Position numbers and translations under genes: made by a program
Assembly (NCBI GenBank): GCA_964057225.1
Contig: OZ059899.1
Span: 19,476,501-19,540,500 of the forward strand
Length of the DNA: 64,000 nucleotides
DNA from: Auanema rhodensis
Lineage: Eukaryota; Nematoda; Chromadorea; Rhabditida; Rhabditidae
Reading direction: 5' to 3'
Notes under the pieces: model-generated
The model's input: only the letters and a program-made list of their open reading frames with translations
Databases searched by the model: none
Told to the model about the DNA's origin: nothing
In this document: positions 14,501-27,579 of the stretch, piece after piece
How the letters are laid out: each line of letters begins with the position of its first letter
Numbering within the stretch: position 1 is the stretch's first letter

Positions 14501-17500
14501 CTCGATTTTCACCCTGAAGATTTAATTTTTTTGTTGAATAACATTGTCCATCGTCTTCACCTTGAAAAAAGGAATCTAAAAACATCTACTTTTTGTAAAA
14601 TTATTTTGAAATTTTTAGGGAAAATTTTTGTCAAAATGTTTTTGGAAGCAATGTTGAGTGTACATGGAAACTCAACATACACTAATGCATCATTTTTCAA
14701 ACGATCATAACTAATTTTTGTATCAAGCGTTTCTCAATGTAGTATAGTGCATTCGAATCGGATTTTTAAGCTGCGTCGATCTGTGTTATCAGATTTGCGC
14801 TAGCTTAAAAATGCACCGAGATATCAACTGAAATAAGTTAACACTTATATCCTCGATTTTCACCCTGAAGAATTAATTTTTTCGTTAAGTAACATTGTCC
14901 ATCATCTTCGCCTTGAAAATAGGAATCTAAAAACAACTACTTTTTGTGAAATTATTTCGAAATTTTTAGGGAAAATTTTTGTCAAAATGTTTTTGGAAGC
15001 AATGTTGAGTGTACATGGAAACTCAACATACACTAATACATCATTTTTTAAACGATCATAACTAATTTTTGTATTGAGGGTTTCTCAATGTAGTATAGTG
15101 CATTCGATGCGGATTTTTAAGCTGCCTCGATCTGTGTTATCAGATTTGCGCTAGCTTAAAAAAGCACCGAGATATCAACTGATATAAGTTCACACTTATA
15201 TCCTCGATTTTCACCCTGAAAAATTGATTTTTTCGTTGAATAACATTGTCCATCGTCTTTGCCTTGAAAAAAGGAATCTAAAAACAACTACTTTTTGTGA
15301 AATTATTTCGAAATTTTTAGGTAAAATTTTTGTCAAAATGTTTTTGAAAGCAATGTTGAGTGTACATGGAAACTCAACATACACTAATGCATCATTTTTC
15401 AAACGATCATGACTAATTTTTCTATTGAGCGTTTCTCAATGTAGTATAATGCACTCGATGCGGATTTTTAAGCTGCGTCGATCTGTGTTATCAGATTTGC
15501 ACTAGCTTAAAAATGAACCGAGATATCAACTGATATAAGTTCACACTTATATCCTCGATTTTCACCCTGAAAAATTGATTTTTTCGTTGAATAACATTGT
15601 CCATCGTCTTCGCCTTGAAAAAAGGAATCTAAAAACATCTACTTTTTGTGAAATTATCTTGAAATTTTTAGGGAAAATTTTGGTCAAAATGTTTTTGGAA
15701 GCAATGTTGAGTGTACATGGAAACTCAACATACACTAATGCATCATTTTTCAAACGATCATAACTAATTTTTGTATTAAGAGTTTCTCAATGTAGTATAA
15801 TGCATTCGATGCGGATTTTTAAGCTGCGTCGATCTGTGTTATCAGATTTGCGCTAGCTTAAAAATGCACCGAGATATCAACTGATATAAGTTCACACTTA
15901 TATCCTCGATTTTCACATTGAAGAATTAATTTCTTCGTTGAATAACATTGTCCATCGTCTTCACCTTAAAAAAAAAATCTAAAAACATCTACTTTTTGTG
16001 AAATTATTTTGAAATTTTTAGGGAAAATTTTGGTCAAAATGTTTTTGGAAGCAATGTTGAGTGTACATGGAAACTCAACATACACTAATGCATCATTTTT
16101 CAAACGATCATAACTAATTTTTGTATTGAGCGTTTCTCAATGTAGTATAGTGCATTCGATGCGGATTTTTAAGCTGCGTCGATCTGTGTTATCAGATTTG
16201 CGCTAGCTTAAAAATGCACCGAGATATCAACTGATATAAGTTCACACTTATATCCTCGATTTTCACATTGAAGAATTAATTTCTTCGTTGAATAACATTG
16301 TCCATCGTCTTCACCTTGAAAAAAAAATCTAAAAACATCTACTTTTTGTGAAATTATTTTGAAATTTTTAGGGAAAATTTTGGTCAAAATGTTTTTGGAA
16401 GCAATGTTGAGTGTACATGGAAACTCAACATACACTAATACATCATTTTCTAAACGATCATAACTAATTTTTGTATTGAGGGTTTCTCAATGTAATATAG
16501 TGCATTCGATGCGGATTTTTAAGCTGCGTCGATCTGTGTTATCAGATTTGCGCTAGCTTAAAAATGCACCGAGATATCAACTGATATAAGTTCACACTTA
16601 TAATCTCGATTTTCACCCTGAAGATTTAATTTTTTTGTTGAATAACATTGTCCATCGTCTTCACCTTGAAAAAAGGAATCTAAAAACATCTACTTTTTGT
16701 AAAATTATTTTGAAATTTTTAGGGAAAATTTTTGTCAAAATGTTTTTGGAAGCAATGTTGAGTGTACATGGAAACTCAACATACACTAATGCTTCATTTT
16801 TCAAACGATCATAACTAATTTTTGTATCAAGCGTTTCTCAATGTAGTATAGTGCATTCGAATCGGATTTTTAAGCTGCGTCGATCTGTGTTATCAGATTT
16901 GCGCTAGCTTAAAAATGCACCGAGATATCAACTGAAATAAGTTAACACTTATATCCTCGATTTTCACCCTGAAGAATTAATTTTTTCGTTAAGTAACATT
17001 GTCCATCATCTTCGCCTTGAAAAAAGGAATCTAAAAACAACTACTTTTTGTGAAATTATTTCGAAATTTTTAGGGAAAATTTTTGTCAAAATGTTTTTGG
17101 AAGCAATGTTGAGTGTACATGGAAACTCAACATACACTAATACATCATTTTTTAAACGATCATAACTAATTTTTGTATTGAGGGTTTCTCAATGTAGTAT
17201 AGTGCATTCGATGCGGATTTTTAAGCTGCGTCGATCTGTGTTATCAGATTTGCGCTAGCTTAAAAAAGCACCGAGATATCAACTGATATAAGTTCACACT
17301 TATATCCTCGATTTTCACCCTGAAAAATTGATTTTTTCGTTGAATAACATTGTCCATCGTCTTTGCCTTGAAAAAAGGAATCTAAAAACAACTACTTTTT
17401 GTGAAATTATTTCGAAATTTTTAGGTAAAATTTTTGTCAAAATGTTTTTGAAAGCAATGTTGAGTGTACATGGAAACTCAACATACACTAATGCATCATT

Positions 17501-17900
17501 TTTCAAACGATCATGACTAATTTTTCTATTGAGCGTTTCTCAATGTAGTATAATGCACTCGATGCGGATTTTTAAGCTGCGTCGATCTGTGTTATCAGAT
17601 TTGCACTAGCTTAAAAATGAACCGAGATATCAACTGATATAAGTTCACACTTATATCCTCGATTTTCACCCTGAAAAATTGATTTTTTCGTTGAATAACA
17701 TTGTCCATCGTCTTCGCCTTGAAAAAAGGAATCTAAAAACAACTACTTTTTGTGAAATTATTTCGAAATTTTTAGGTAAAATTTTTGTCAAAATGTTTTT
17801 GAAAGCAATGTTGAGTGTACATGGAAACTCAACATACACTAATGCATCATTTTTCAAACGATCATGACTAATTTTTCTATTGAGCGTTTCTCAATGTAGT
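14500..17900 (-). repeat. 6-mer duplication in left satellite A (2104 bp)
   Basis: About 14500-15800 is repeated at about 16600-17900. TATCAAGCG lies at 14721 and 16825, and TTTTTCTATTGAGCG near 15417 and 17521, both 2104 bp apart. That is six monomers less the two single-base deletions near 15965 and 16320. Confidence 0.8.
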
Positions 17901-19249
17901 ATAATGCACTCGATGCGGATTTTTAAGCTGCGTCGATCTGTGTTATCAGATTTGCACTAGCTTAAAAATGAACCGAGATATCAACTGATATAAGTTCACA
18001 CTTATATCCTCGATTTTCACCCTGAAAAATTGATTTTTTCGTTGAATAACATTGTCCATCGTCTTCGCCTTGAAAAAAGGAATCTAAAAACATCTACTTT
18101 TTGTGAAATTATCTTGAAATTTTTAGGGAAAATTTTGGTCAAAATGTTTTTGGAAGCAATGTTGAGTGTACATGGAAACTCAACATACACTAATGCATCA
18201 TTTTTCAAACGATCATAACTAATTTTTGTATTAAGAGTTTCTCAATGTAGTATAGTGCATTCGATGCGGATTTTTAAGCTGCGTCGATCTGTGTTATCAG
18301 ATTTGCGCTAGCTTAAAAATGCACCGAGATATCAACTGATATAAGTTCACACTTATATCCTCGATTTTCACATTGAAGAATTAATTTCTTCGTTGAATAA
18401 CATTGTCCATCGTCTTCACCTTAAAAAAAAAATCTAAAAACATCTACTTTTTGTGAAATTATTTTGAAATTTTTAGGGAAAATTTTGGTCAAAATGTTTT
18501 TGGAAGCAATGTTGAGTGTACATGGAAACTCAACATACACTAATGCATCATTTTTCAAACGATCATAACTAATTTTTGTATTGAGCGTTTCTCAATGTAG
18601 TATAGTGCATTCGATGCGGATTTTAAAGCTGCGTCGATCAATGTTATCAGATTTGCGCTATCTTTAAAATGCACCGAGATATCAACTGTTATAAGTTCAC
18701 ACTTATATCCTCGATTTTCACCCTGAAGAATTAATTTTTTTGTTGAATAACATTGTCCATCGTCTTCGCCTTGAAAAAAGAAATCTAAAAACATCTACTT
18801 TTTGTGAAATTATTTTGAAATTTTTCGGGAAAATTTTTGTCAAAATGTTTTTGGAAGCAATGTTGAGTGTACATGGAAACTCAACATACACTAATACATC
18901 ATTTTCTAAACGATCATAACTAATTTTTGTATTGAGGGTTTCTCAATGTAATATAGTGCATTCGATGCGGATTTTAAAGCTGCGTCGATCAATGTTATCA
19001 GATTTGCGCTATCTTTAAAATGCACCGAGATATCAACTGATATAAGTTCACACTTATAATCTCGATTTTCACCCTGAAGAATTAATTTTTTCGTTGAATA
19101 ACATTGTTCATCGTTTTTGCCTTGAAAAAAGGAATCTAAAAACATCTACTTTTTGTGAAATTATTTTGAAATTTTTAGGCAAAATTTTTGTCAAAATGTT
19201 TTTGAAAGCAATGTTGAGTGTACATGGAAACTCAACATACACTAATGCA

Positions 19250-21770
19250 TCATTTTTCAAACGATCATGACTAATTTTTGTATTGAGCGTTTCTCAATGT
19301 AGTATAATGCACTCGATGCGGAGTTTTAAGCTGCTTCGATCTGTGTTATCAGATTTGCGCTAGCTTAAAAATGCACCGAGATATCAACTGATATAAGTTC
19401 ACACTTATATCCTCGATTTTCACCCTGAAGAATTAATTTTTTCGTTGAATAACATTGTCCATCATCTTCGCCTTGAAAAAGGGAATCTAAAAACGACTAC
19501 TTTTTGTGAAATTATTTCGAAATTTTTAGGTAAAATTTTTGTCAAAATGTTTTTGAAAGCAATGTTGAGTGTACATGGAAACTCAACATACACTAATGCA
19601 TCATTTTTCAAACGATCATGACTAATTTTTGTATTGAGCGTTTCTCAATGTAGTATAATGCACTCGATGCGGATTTTTAAGCTGCGTCGATCTGTGTTAT
19701 CAGATTTGCACTAGCTTAAAAATGAACCGAGATATCAACTGATATAAGTTCACACTTATATCCTCGATTTTCACCCTGAAGAATTAATTTTTTCGTTGAG
19801 TAACATTGTCCATCATCTTCGCCTTGAAAAAAGGAATCTAAAAACAACTACTTTTTGTGAAATTATTTCGAAATTTTTAGGCAAAATTTTTGTCAAAATG
19901 TTTTTGAAAGCAATGTTGAGTGTACATGGAAACTCAACATACACTAATGCATCATTTTTCAAACGATCATGACTAATTTTTGTATTGAGCGTTTCTCAAT
20001 GTAATATAGTGCATTCGATGCGGATTTTTAAGCTGCGTCGATCTATGTTTTCAGATTTGCGCTATCTTTAAAATGCACCGAGATATCAACTGTTATAAGT
20101 TCACACTTATATCCTCGATTTTCACCCTGAAGAATTAATTTTTTTGTTGAATAACATTGTCCATCGTCTTCGCCTTGAAAAAAGAAATCTAAAAACATCT
20201 ACTTTTTGTGAAATTATTTTGAAATTTTTCGGGAAAATTTTTGTCAAAATGTTTTTGGAAGCAATGTTGAGTGTACATGGAAACTCAACATACACTAATA
20301 CATCATTTTCTAAACGATCATAACTAATTTTTGTATTGAGGGTTTCTCAATGTAATATAGTGCATTCGATGCGGATTTTTAAGCTGCGTCGATCTGTGTT
20401 ATCAGATTTGCGCTAGCTTAAAAATGCACCGAGATATCAACTGATATAAGTTCACACTTATATCCTCGATTTTCACCCTGAAGAATTAATTTTTTCGTTG
20501 AATAACATTGTCCATCGTTTTTGCCTTGAAAAAAGAAATCTAAAAACATCTACTTTTTGTGAAATTATTTTGAAATTTTTAGGCAAAATTTTTGTCAAAA
20601 TGTTTTTGAAAGCAATGTTGAGTGTACATGGAAACTCAACATACACTAATGCATCATTTTTCAAACGATCATGACTAATTTTTGTATTGAGCGTTTCTCA
20701 ATGTAGTATAATGCACTCGATGCGGATTTTTAAGCTGCGTCGATCTGTGTTATCAGATTTGCACTAGCTTAAAAATGAACCGAGATATCAACTGATATAA
20801 GTTCACACTTATATCCTCGATTTTCACCCTGAAGAATTAATTTTTTCGTTGAGTAACATTGTCCATCATCTTCGCCTTGAAAAAAGGAATCTAAAAACAA
20901 CTACTTTTTGTGAAATTATTTCGAAATTTTTAGGCAAAATTTTTGTCAAAATGTTTTTGAAAGCAATGTTGAGTGTACATGGAAACTCAACATACACTAA
21001 TGCATCATTTTTCAAACGATCATGACTAATTTTTGTATTGAGCGTTTCTCAATGTAGTATAATGCACTCGATGCGGAGTTTTAAGCTGCTTCGATCTGTG
21101 TTATCAGATTTGCGCTAGCTTAAAAATGCACCGAGATATCAACTGATATAAGTTCACACTTATATCCTCGATTTTCACCCTGAAGAATTAATTTTTTCGT
21201 TGAATAACATTGTCCATCATCTTCGCCTTGAAAAAGGGAATCTAAAAACGACTACTTTTTGTGAAATTATTTCGAAATTTTTAGGTAAAATTTTTGTCAA
21301 AATGTTTTTGAAAGCAATGTTGAGTGTACATGGAAACTCAACATACACTAATGCATCATTTTTCAAACGATCATGACTAATTTTTGTATTGAGCGTTTCT
21401 CAATGTAGTATAATGCACTCGATGCGGATTTTTAAGCTGCGTCGATCTGTGTTATCAGATTTGCACTAGCTTAAAAATGAACCGAGATATCAACTGATAT
21501 AAGTTCACACTTATATCCTCGATTTTCACCCTGAAGAATTAATTTTTTCGTTGAGTAACATTGTCCATCATCTTCGCCTTGAAAAAAGGAATCTAAAAAC
21601 AACTACTTTTTGTGAAATTATTTCGAAATTTTTAGGCAAAATTTTTGTCAAAATGTTTTTGAAAGCAATGTTGAGTGTACATGGAAACTCAACATACACT
21701 AATGCATCATTTTTCAAACGTCATGACTAATTTTTGTATTGAGCGTTTCTCAATGTAGTATAATGCACTC
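19250..21770 (-). repeat. 5-mer duplication in left satellite A (1755 bp)
   Basis: The rare pair of changes CGGAGTTTTAAGCTGCTTCG occurs after ACTCG at 19311 and 21066 (1755 bp, five monomers) and again at 21767 (701 bp, two monomers less the single-base deletion near 21720). Confidence 0.8.
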
Positions 21771-23389
21771 GATGCGGAGTTTTAAGCTGCTTCGATCTGT
21801 GTTATCAGATTTGCGCTAGCTTAAAAATGCACCGAGATATCAACTGATATAAGTTCACACTTATATCCTCGATTTTCACCCTGAAGAATTAATTTTTTCG
21901 TTGAATAACAATGCCCATCATCTTCGCCTTGAAAAAAGGAACCTAAAAACATCTACTTTTTGTGAAATTATTTTGAAATTTTTAGGCAAAATTTTTGTCA
22001 AAATGTTTTTTAAAGCAATGTTGAGTGTACATGGAAACTCAACATACACTAATGCATCATTTTTCAAACGATCATAACTAATTTTTGTATTGAGGGTTTC
22101 TCAATGTAGTATAATGCACTCGATGCGGATTTTTAAGCTGCGTCGATCTGTGTTATCAGATTTGCGCTAGCTTAAAAATGCACCGAGATATCAACTGATA
22201 TAAGTTCACACTTATATCCTCGATTTTCACCCTGAAGAATTGATTTTTTTGTTGAATAACATTGTCCATCGTCTTCGGCTTGAAAAAAGGAATCTAAAAA
22301 CATCTACTTTTTGTGAAATTATTCTGAAATTTTTAGGGAAAATTTTTGTCAAAATGTTTTTCGAAGCAATGTTGAGTGTACATGGAAACTCAACATACAC
22401 TAATGCATCATTTTTCAAACGATCATAACTAATTTTTGTATTTGGCGTTTCTTAATGTAGTATAGTGCATTCGATGCGGATTTTTAAGCTGCGTCGATCT
22501 GTGTTATCAGATTTGCGCTAGCTTAAAAATGCACCGAGATATCAACTGATATAAGTTCACACTTATATCCTCGATTTTCACCCTGAAGAATTGATTTTTT
22601 TGTTGAATAACATTGTCCATCGTCTTCGCCTTGAAAAAAGGAACCTAAAAACACCTACTTTTTGTGAAATTATTTTGAAATTTTTAGCCAAAATTTTTGT
22701 CAAAATGTTTTTGAAAGCAATGTTGAGTGTACATGGAAACTCAACATACACTAATGCATCATTTTTCAAACGATCATAACTAATTTTTGTATTGAGCGTT
22801 TCTCAATGTAGTATAGTGCATTCGATGCGGATTTTTAAGCTGCGTTGATCTGTGTTATCAGAGTTGCGCTAGCTTAAAAATGCACCGAGATATCAACTGA
22901 TATAAGTTCACACTTATATCCTCGATTTTCACCCTGAAGAATTGATTTTTTTGTTGAATAACATTGTCCATCGTCTTCGGCTTGAAAAAAGGAATCTAAA
23001 AACATCTACTTTTTGTGAAATTATTCTGAAATTTTTAGGGAAAATTTTTGTCAAAATGTTTTTGGAAGCAATGTTGAGTGTACATGGAAACTGAACATAC
23101 ACTAATGCATCATTTTTCAAACGATCATAACTAATTTTTGTATTGAGCGTTTCTCAATGTAGTATAGTGCATTCGATGCGGATTTTTAAGCTGCGTCGAT
23201 CTGTGTTATCAGATTTGCGCTAGCTTAAAAATGCACCGAGATATCAACTGATATAAGTTCACACTTATATCCTCGATTTTCACCCTGAAGAATTAATTTT
23301 TTCGTTGAATAACATTGTCCATCGTGTTCGCCTTGAAAAAAGGAATCTAAAAACATCTACTTTTTGTGAAATTATTTTGAAATTTTTAG

Positions 23390-23460
23390 GCAAAATTTTT
23401 TGCTCTAGCTTTAAGATTTTTGCTACTACATGCCCTGTGTTTACTGCTCTTCAATTTTTA
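23390..23460. other. Satellite A / satellite B junction, left
   Basis: Satellite A stops part-way through a monomer after GGCAAAATTTTT, where GTCAAAATG is expected next. Satellite B begins directly with TGCTCTAGCT and then TTAAGATTTTTGC. The first B unit is rearranged: TGCTCTAGCT normally lies further along the unit, and eight bases (AGCTAGTT) are missing where TTACTGCTCT runs straight into TCAATTTTT. The T-run at the border makes the exact breakpoint ambiguous by a few bases. Confidence 0.85.
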
Positions 23461-23486
23461 TGAGATTTTTCATCATCTTACAACAA

Positions 23487-23498
23487 ATTCAATTGAAT
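23487..23498. repeat. 12-bp perfect palindrome in satellite B (representative copy)
   Basis: ATTCAATTGAAT is its own reverse complement. It recurs in a large share of B units; the others carry ATTCATTTGAAT or ATTCAATTAAAT, which break the symmetry. Confidence 0.75.
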
Positions 23499-23760
23499 CT
23501 AACATGAAATATTTTTTCGTTTTGAAAAGCATTGAATATCATTGTTCCTTGTAATATTGGATTTGAATATTGCTTCGTTAGTTTTATGATTTTTGCTACT
23601 ACATGTCATGTGTTTACTGCTCTAGCTGGTGTTCACTTTTTATGAGATTTTTCATCATCTTACAACAAATTCAATTGAATCTAACATGAAATATTTTTTC
23701 GTTTTGAAAAGCATTGAATATCATTGTACCTTGTAATATTGGATTTGATTATTGCTTTGT

Positions 23761-25944
23761 TAGCTTCATGATTTTTGCTACTGTATAGCTTCAGTTTGCT
23801 GCTCTAGCTGGTTTTCAATTTTTATGAGATTTTGCATCATCTTACAACAAATTCAATTAAATCGAACATGAAATGTTTTTTCGTTTTGAAAAGCATTGAA
23901 TATCATTGTTCCTTATAATATTGGATTTGAATATTGCTTCGATAGTTTTATGATTTTTGCTACTACATGTCATGTGTTTACTGCTCTAGCTGGTTTTCAA
24001 TTTTTATGGGATATTTCATCATCTTACAACAAATTCAATTGAATCTAACATGAAATATTTTTTCGTTTTGAAAAGCATTGAATATCATTGTTCCTTATAA
24101 TATTGGATTTGAATATTGCTTCGATAGTTTTATGATTTTTGCTACTACATGTCATGTGTTTACTGCTCTAGCTGGTTTTCAATTTTTATGAGATTTTTCA
24201 TCATCTTACAACAAATTCAATTGAATCTAACATGAGTTATTTTTTCGTTTTGAAAAGCATTGAATATCATTGTTCCTTGTAATATTGGATTTGATTATTG
24301 CTTTGTTAGCTTTATGATTTTTGCTACTGTATAGGTTCAGTTTGCTGCTCTAGCTGGTTTTCAATTTTTATGAGATTTTGCATCATCTTACAACAAATTC
24401 AATTAAATCTAACATGAAATATTTTTTCGTTTTGAAAAGCATTGAATATCATTGTTCCTTATAATATTGGATTTGAATATTGCTTCGTTAGTTTTATGAT
24501 TTTTGCTACTACATGTCATGTGTTTACTGCTCTAGCTGGATTTCAATTTTTATGAGATTTTTCATAATCTTACAACAAATTCAATTGAATCTAACATGAG
24601 TTATTTTTTCGTTTTGAAAAGCATTGAATATCATTGTTCCTTGTAATATTGGATTTGATTATTGCTTTGTTAGCTTTATGATTTTTGCTACTGTGTAGCT
24701 TCAGTTTGCTGCTCTAGCTGGTTTTCAATTTTTATGAGATATTTCATCATCTTACAACAAATTCAATTGAATCTAACATGAAATATTTTTTCGTTTTGAA
24801 AAGCATTGAATATCATTGTTCCTTGTAATATTGGATTTGATTATTGCTTTGTTAGCTTCATGATTTTTGCTACTGTATAGCTTCAGTTTGCTGCTCTAGC
24901 TGGTTTTCAATTTTTATGAGATTTTGCATCATCTTACAACAAATTCAATTAAATCTAACATGAAATGTTTTTTCGTTTTGAAAAGCATTGAATATCATTG
25001 TTCCTTATAATATTGGATTTGAATATTGCTTCGATAGTTTTATGATTTTTGCTACTACATGTCATGTGTTTACTGCTCTAGCTGGTTTTCAATTTTTATG
25101 AGATATTTCATCATCTTACAACAAATTCAATTGAATCTAACATGAAATATTTTTTCGTTTTGAAAAGCATTGAATATCATTGTTCCTTATAATATTGGAT
25201 TTGAATATTGCTTCGATAGTTTTATGATTTTTGCTACTACATGTCATGTGTTTACTGCTCTAGCTGGTTTTCAATTTTTATGAGATTTTTCATCATCTTA
25301 CAACAAATTCAATTGAATCTAACATGAGTTATTTTTTCGTTTTGAAAAGCATTGAATATCATTGTTCCTTGTAATATTGGATTTGATTATTGCTTTGTTA
25401 GCTTTATGATTTTTGCTACTGTATAGCTTCAGTTTGCTGCTCTAGCTGGTTTTCAATTTTTATGAGATTTTGCATCATCTTACAACAAATTCAATTAAAT
25501 CTAACATGAAATATTTTTTCGTTTTGAAAAGCATTGAATATCATTGTTCCTTATAATATTGGATTTGAAAATTGCTTCGTTAGTTTTATGATTTTTGCTA
25601 CTACATGTCATGTGTTTACTGCTCTAGCTGGATTTCAATTTTTATGAGATTTTTCATCATCTTACAACAAATTCAATTGAATCTAACATGAGTTATTTTT
25701 TCGTTTTGAAAAGCATTGAATATCATTGTTCCTTGTAATATTGGATTTGATTATTGCTTTGTTAGCTTTATGATTTTTGCTACTGTGTAGCTTCAGTTTG
25801 CTGCTCTAGCTGGTTTTCAATTTTTATGAGATATTTCATCATCTTACAACAAATTCAATTGAATCTAACATGAAATATTTTTTCGTTTTGAAAAGCATTG
25901 AATATCATTGTTCCTTGTAATATTGGATTTGATTATTGCTTTGT
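23761..25944 (-). repeat. 6-mer higher-order repeat in satellite B (1092 bp, two copies)
   Basis: TAGCTTCATG lies at 23761, 24853 and 25945, each 1092 bp (6 x 182) apart. The six units between these points carry the same succession of variants, including GATTTTGCATC, GAAATGTTTTTTCG, GATAGTTTTATG, AACATGAGTTATT and GTGTAGCTTC. Only a few bases differ between the copies (AAATCGAAC against AAATCTAAC, ATGGGATATT against ATGAGATATT). Confidence 0.88.
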
Positions 25945-26690
25945 TAGCTTCATGATTTTTGCTACTGTATAGCTTCAGTTTGCTGCACTAGCTGGTTTTC
26001 AATTTTTATGAGATTTTTCATCATCTTACAAGAAATTCAATTGAATCTCAGATGAAATATTTTTTCGTTTTGAAAAGCATTGAATATCATTGTTTCTTGT
26101 AATAATTGATTTGAATATTGCTTTGTTAGTTTTATGATTTTTGCTACTACATGTCATGTGTTTACTGCTCTAGCTGGATTTCAATTTTTATGAGATTTTT
26201 CATCATCTTACAAGAAATTCAATTGAATCTCAGATGAAATATTTTTTCGTTTTGAAAAGCATTGAATATCATTGTTCCTTGTAATATTGGATTTGAATAT
26301 TGCTTTGTTAGCTTTATGATTTTTGCTACTGTGTAGCTTCAGTTTGCTGCTCTAGCTGGTTTTCAATTTTTATGAGATATTTCATCATCTTACAACAAAT
26401 TCAATTGAATCTAACATGAAATATTTTTTCGTTTTGAAAAGCATTGAATATCATTGTTCCTTGTAATATTGGATTTGATTATTGCTTTGTTAGCTTCATG
26501 ATTTTTGCTACTGTATAGCTTCAGTTTGCTGCACTAGCTGGTTTTCAATTTTTATGAGATTTTTCATCATCTTACAAGAAATTCAATTGAATCTCAGATG
26601 AAATATTTTTTCGTTTTGAAAAGCATTGAATATCATTGTTTCTTGTAATAATTGATTTGAATATTGCTTTGTTAGTTTTATGATTTTTGC
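25799..26690 (-). repeat. 3-mer duplication in satellite B (546 bp)
   Basis: TAGCTTCATG at 25945 recurs at 26491, and the rare TGCTGCACTAGCTGG and ACAAGAAATTCAATTGAATC variants recur with it. The offset is 546 bp, three monomers. Confidence 0.75.
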
Positions 26691-27579
26691 TACTATATGT
26701 CATTTGTTTACTGCTCTAGCTGCTGTTCACTTTTTATGAGATTTTTCATCATCTTACAACAAATTCAATTGAATCTAACATGAAATATTTTTTCGTTTTG
26801 AAAAGCATTGAATATCATTGTTCCTTATAATATTGGATTTGAATATTGCTTCGTTAGTTTTATGATTTTTGCTACTACATGTCATGTGTTTACTGCTCTA
26901 GCTGGTTTTCAATTTTTATGAGATTTTTCATCATCTTACAACAAATTCAATTGAATCTAACATGAGTTATTTTTTCGTTTTGAAAAGCATTGAATATCAT
27001 TGTTCCTTGTAATATTGGATTTGATTATTGCTTTGTTAGCTTTATGATTTTTGCTACTGTATAGCTTCAGTTTGCTGCTCTAGCTGGTTTTCAATTTTTA
27101 TGAGATTTTGCATCATCTTACAACAAATTCAATTAAATCTAACATGAAATATTTTTTCGTTTTGAAAAGCATTGAATATCATTGTTCCTTATAATATTGG
27201 ATTTGAATATTGCTTCGATAGTTTTATGATTTTTGCTACTACATGTCATGTGTTTACTGCTCTAGCTGGTTTTCAATTTTTATGAGATTTTTCATCATCT
27301 TACAACAAATTCAATTGAATCTAACATGAGTTATTTTTTCGTTTTGAAAAGCATTGAATATCATTGTTCCTTGTAATATTGGATTTGATTATTGCTTTGT
27401 TAGCTTTATGATTTTTGCTACTGTGTAGCTTCAGTTTGCTGCTCTAGCTGGTTTTCAATTTTTATGAGATATTTCATCATCTTACAACAAATTCAATTGA
27501 ATCTAACATGAAATATTTTTTCGTTTTGAAAAGCATTGAATATCATTGTTCCTTGTAATATTGGATTTGAATATTGCTT

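Larger units (their letters stand above)
1..23400 (-). repeat. Satellite A array, left arm (351-bp monomer, about 67 copies)
   Basis: Head-to-tail tandem array with a 351-bp period. Landmarks such as the GATCATAACTAATTTT stretch or the TGATTTTTTCGTTGAATAAC box recur every 351 bp. Strand is assigned relative to the right-arm array, which carries the same monomer in reverse complement. Small period slips are visible: plus 1 near 1890 (extra T), minus 2 near 6140, minus 1 near 7190, 15965, 16320 and 18425 (all in one A-run), and minus 1 near 21720. Monomers differ by scattered substitutions, many shared between copies several monomers apart, which indicates higher-order structure. No promoter, RNA gene or protein gene is visible anywhere in it. 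Both the left window edge and the junction at 23400 cut a monomer part-way. Confidence 0.97.
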
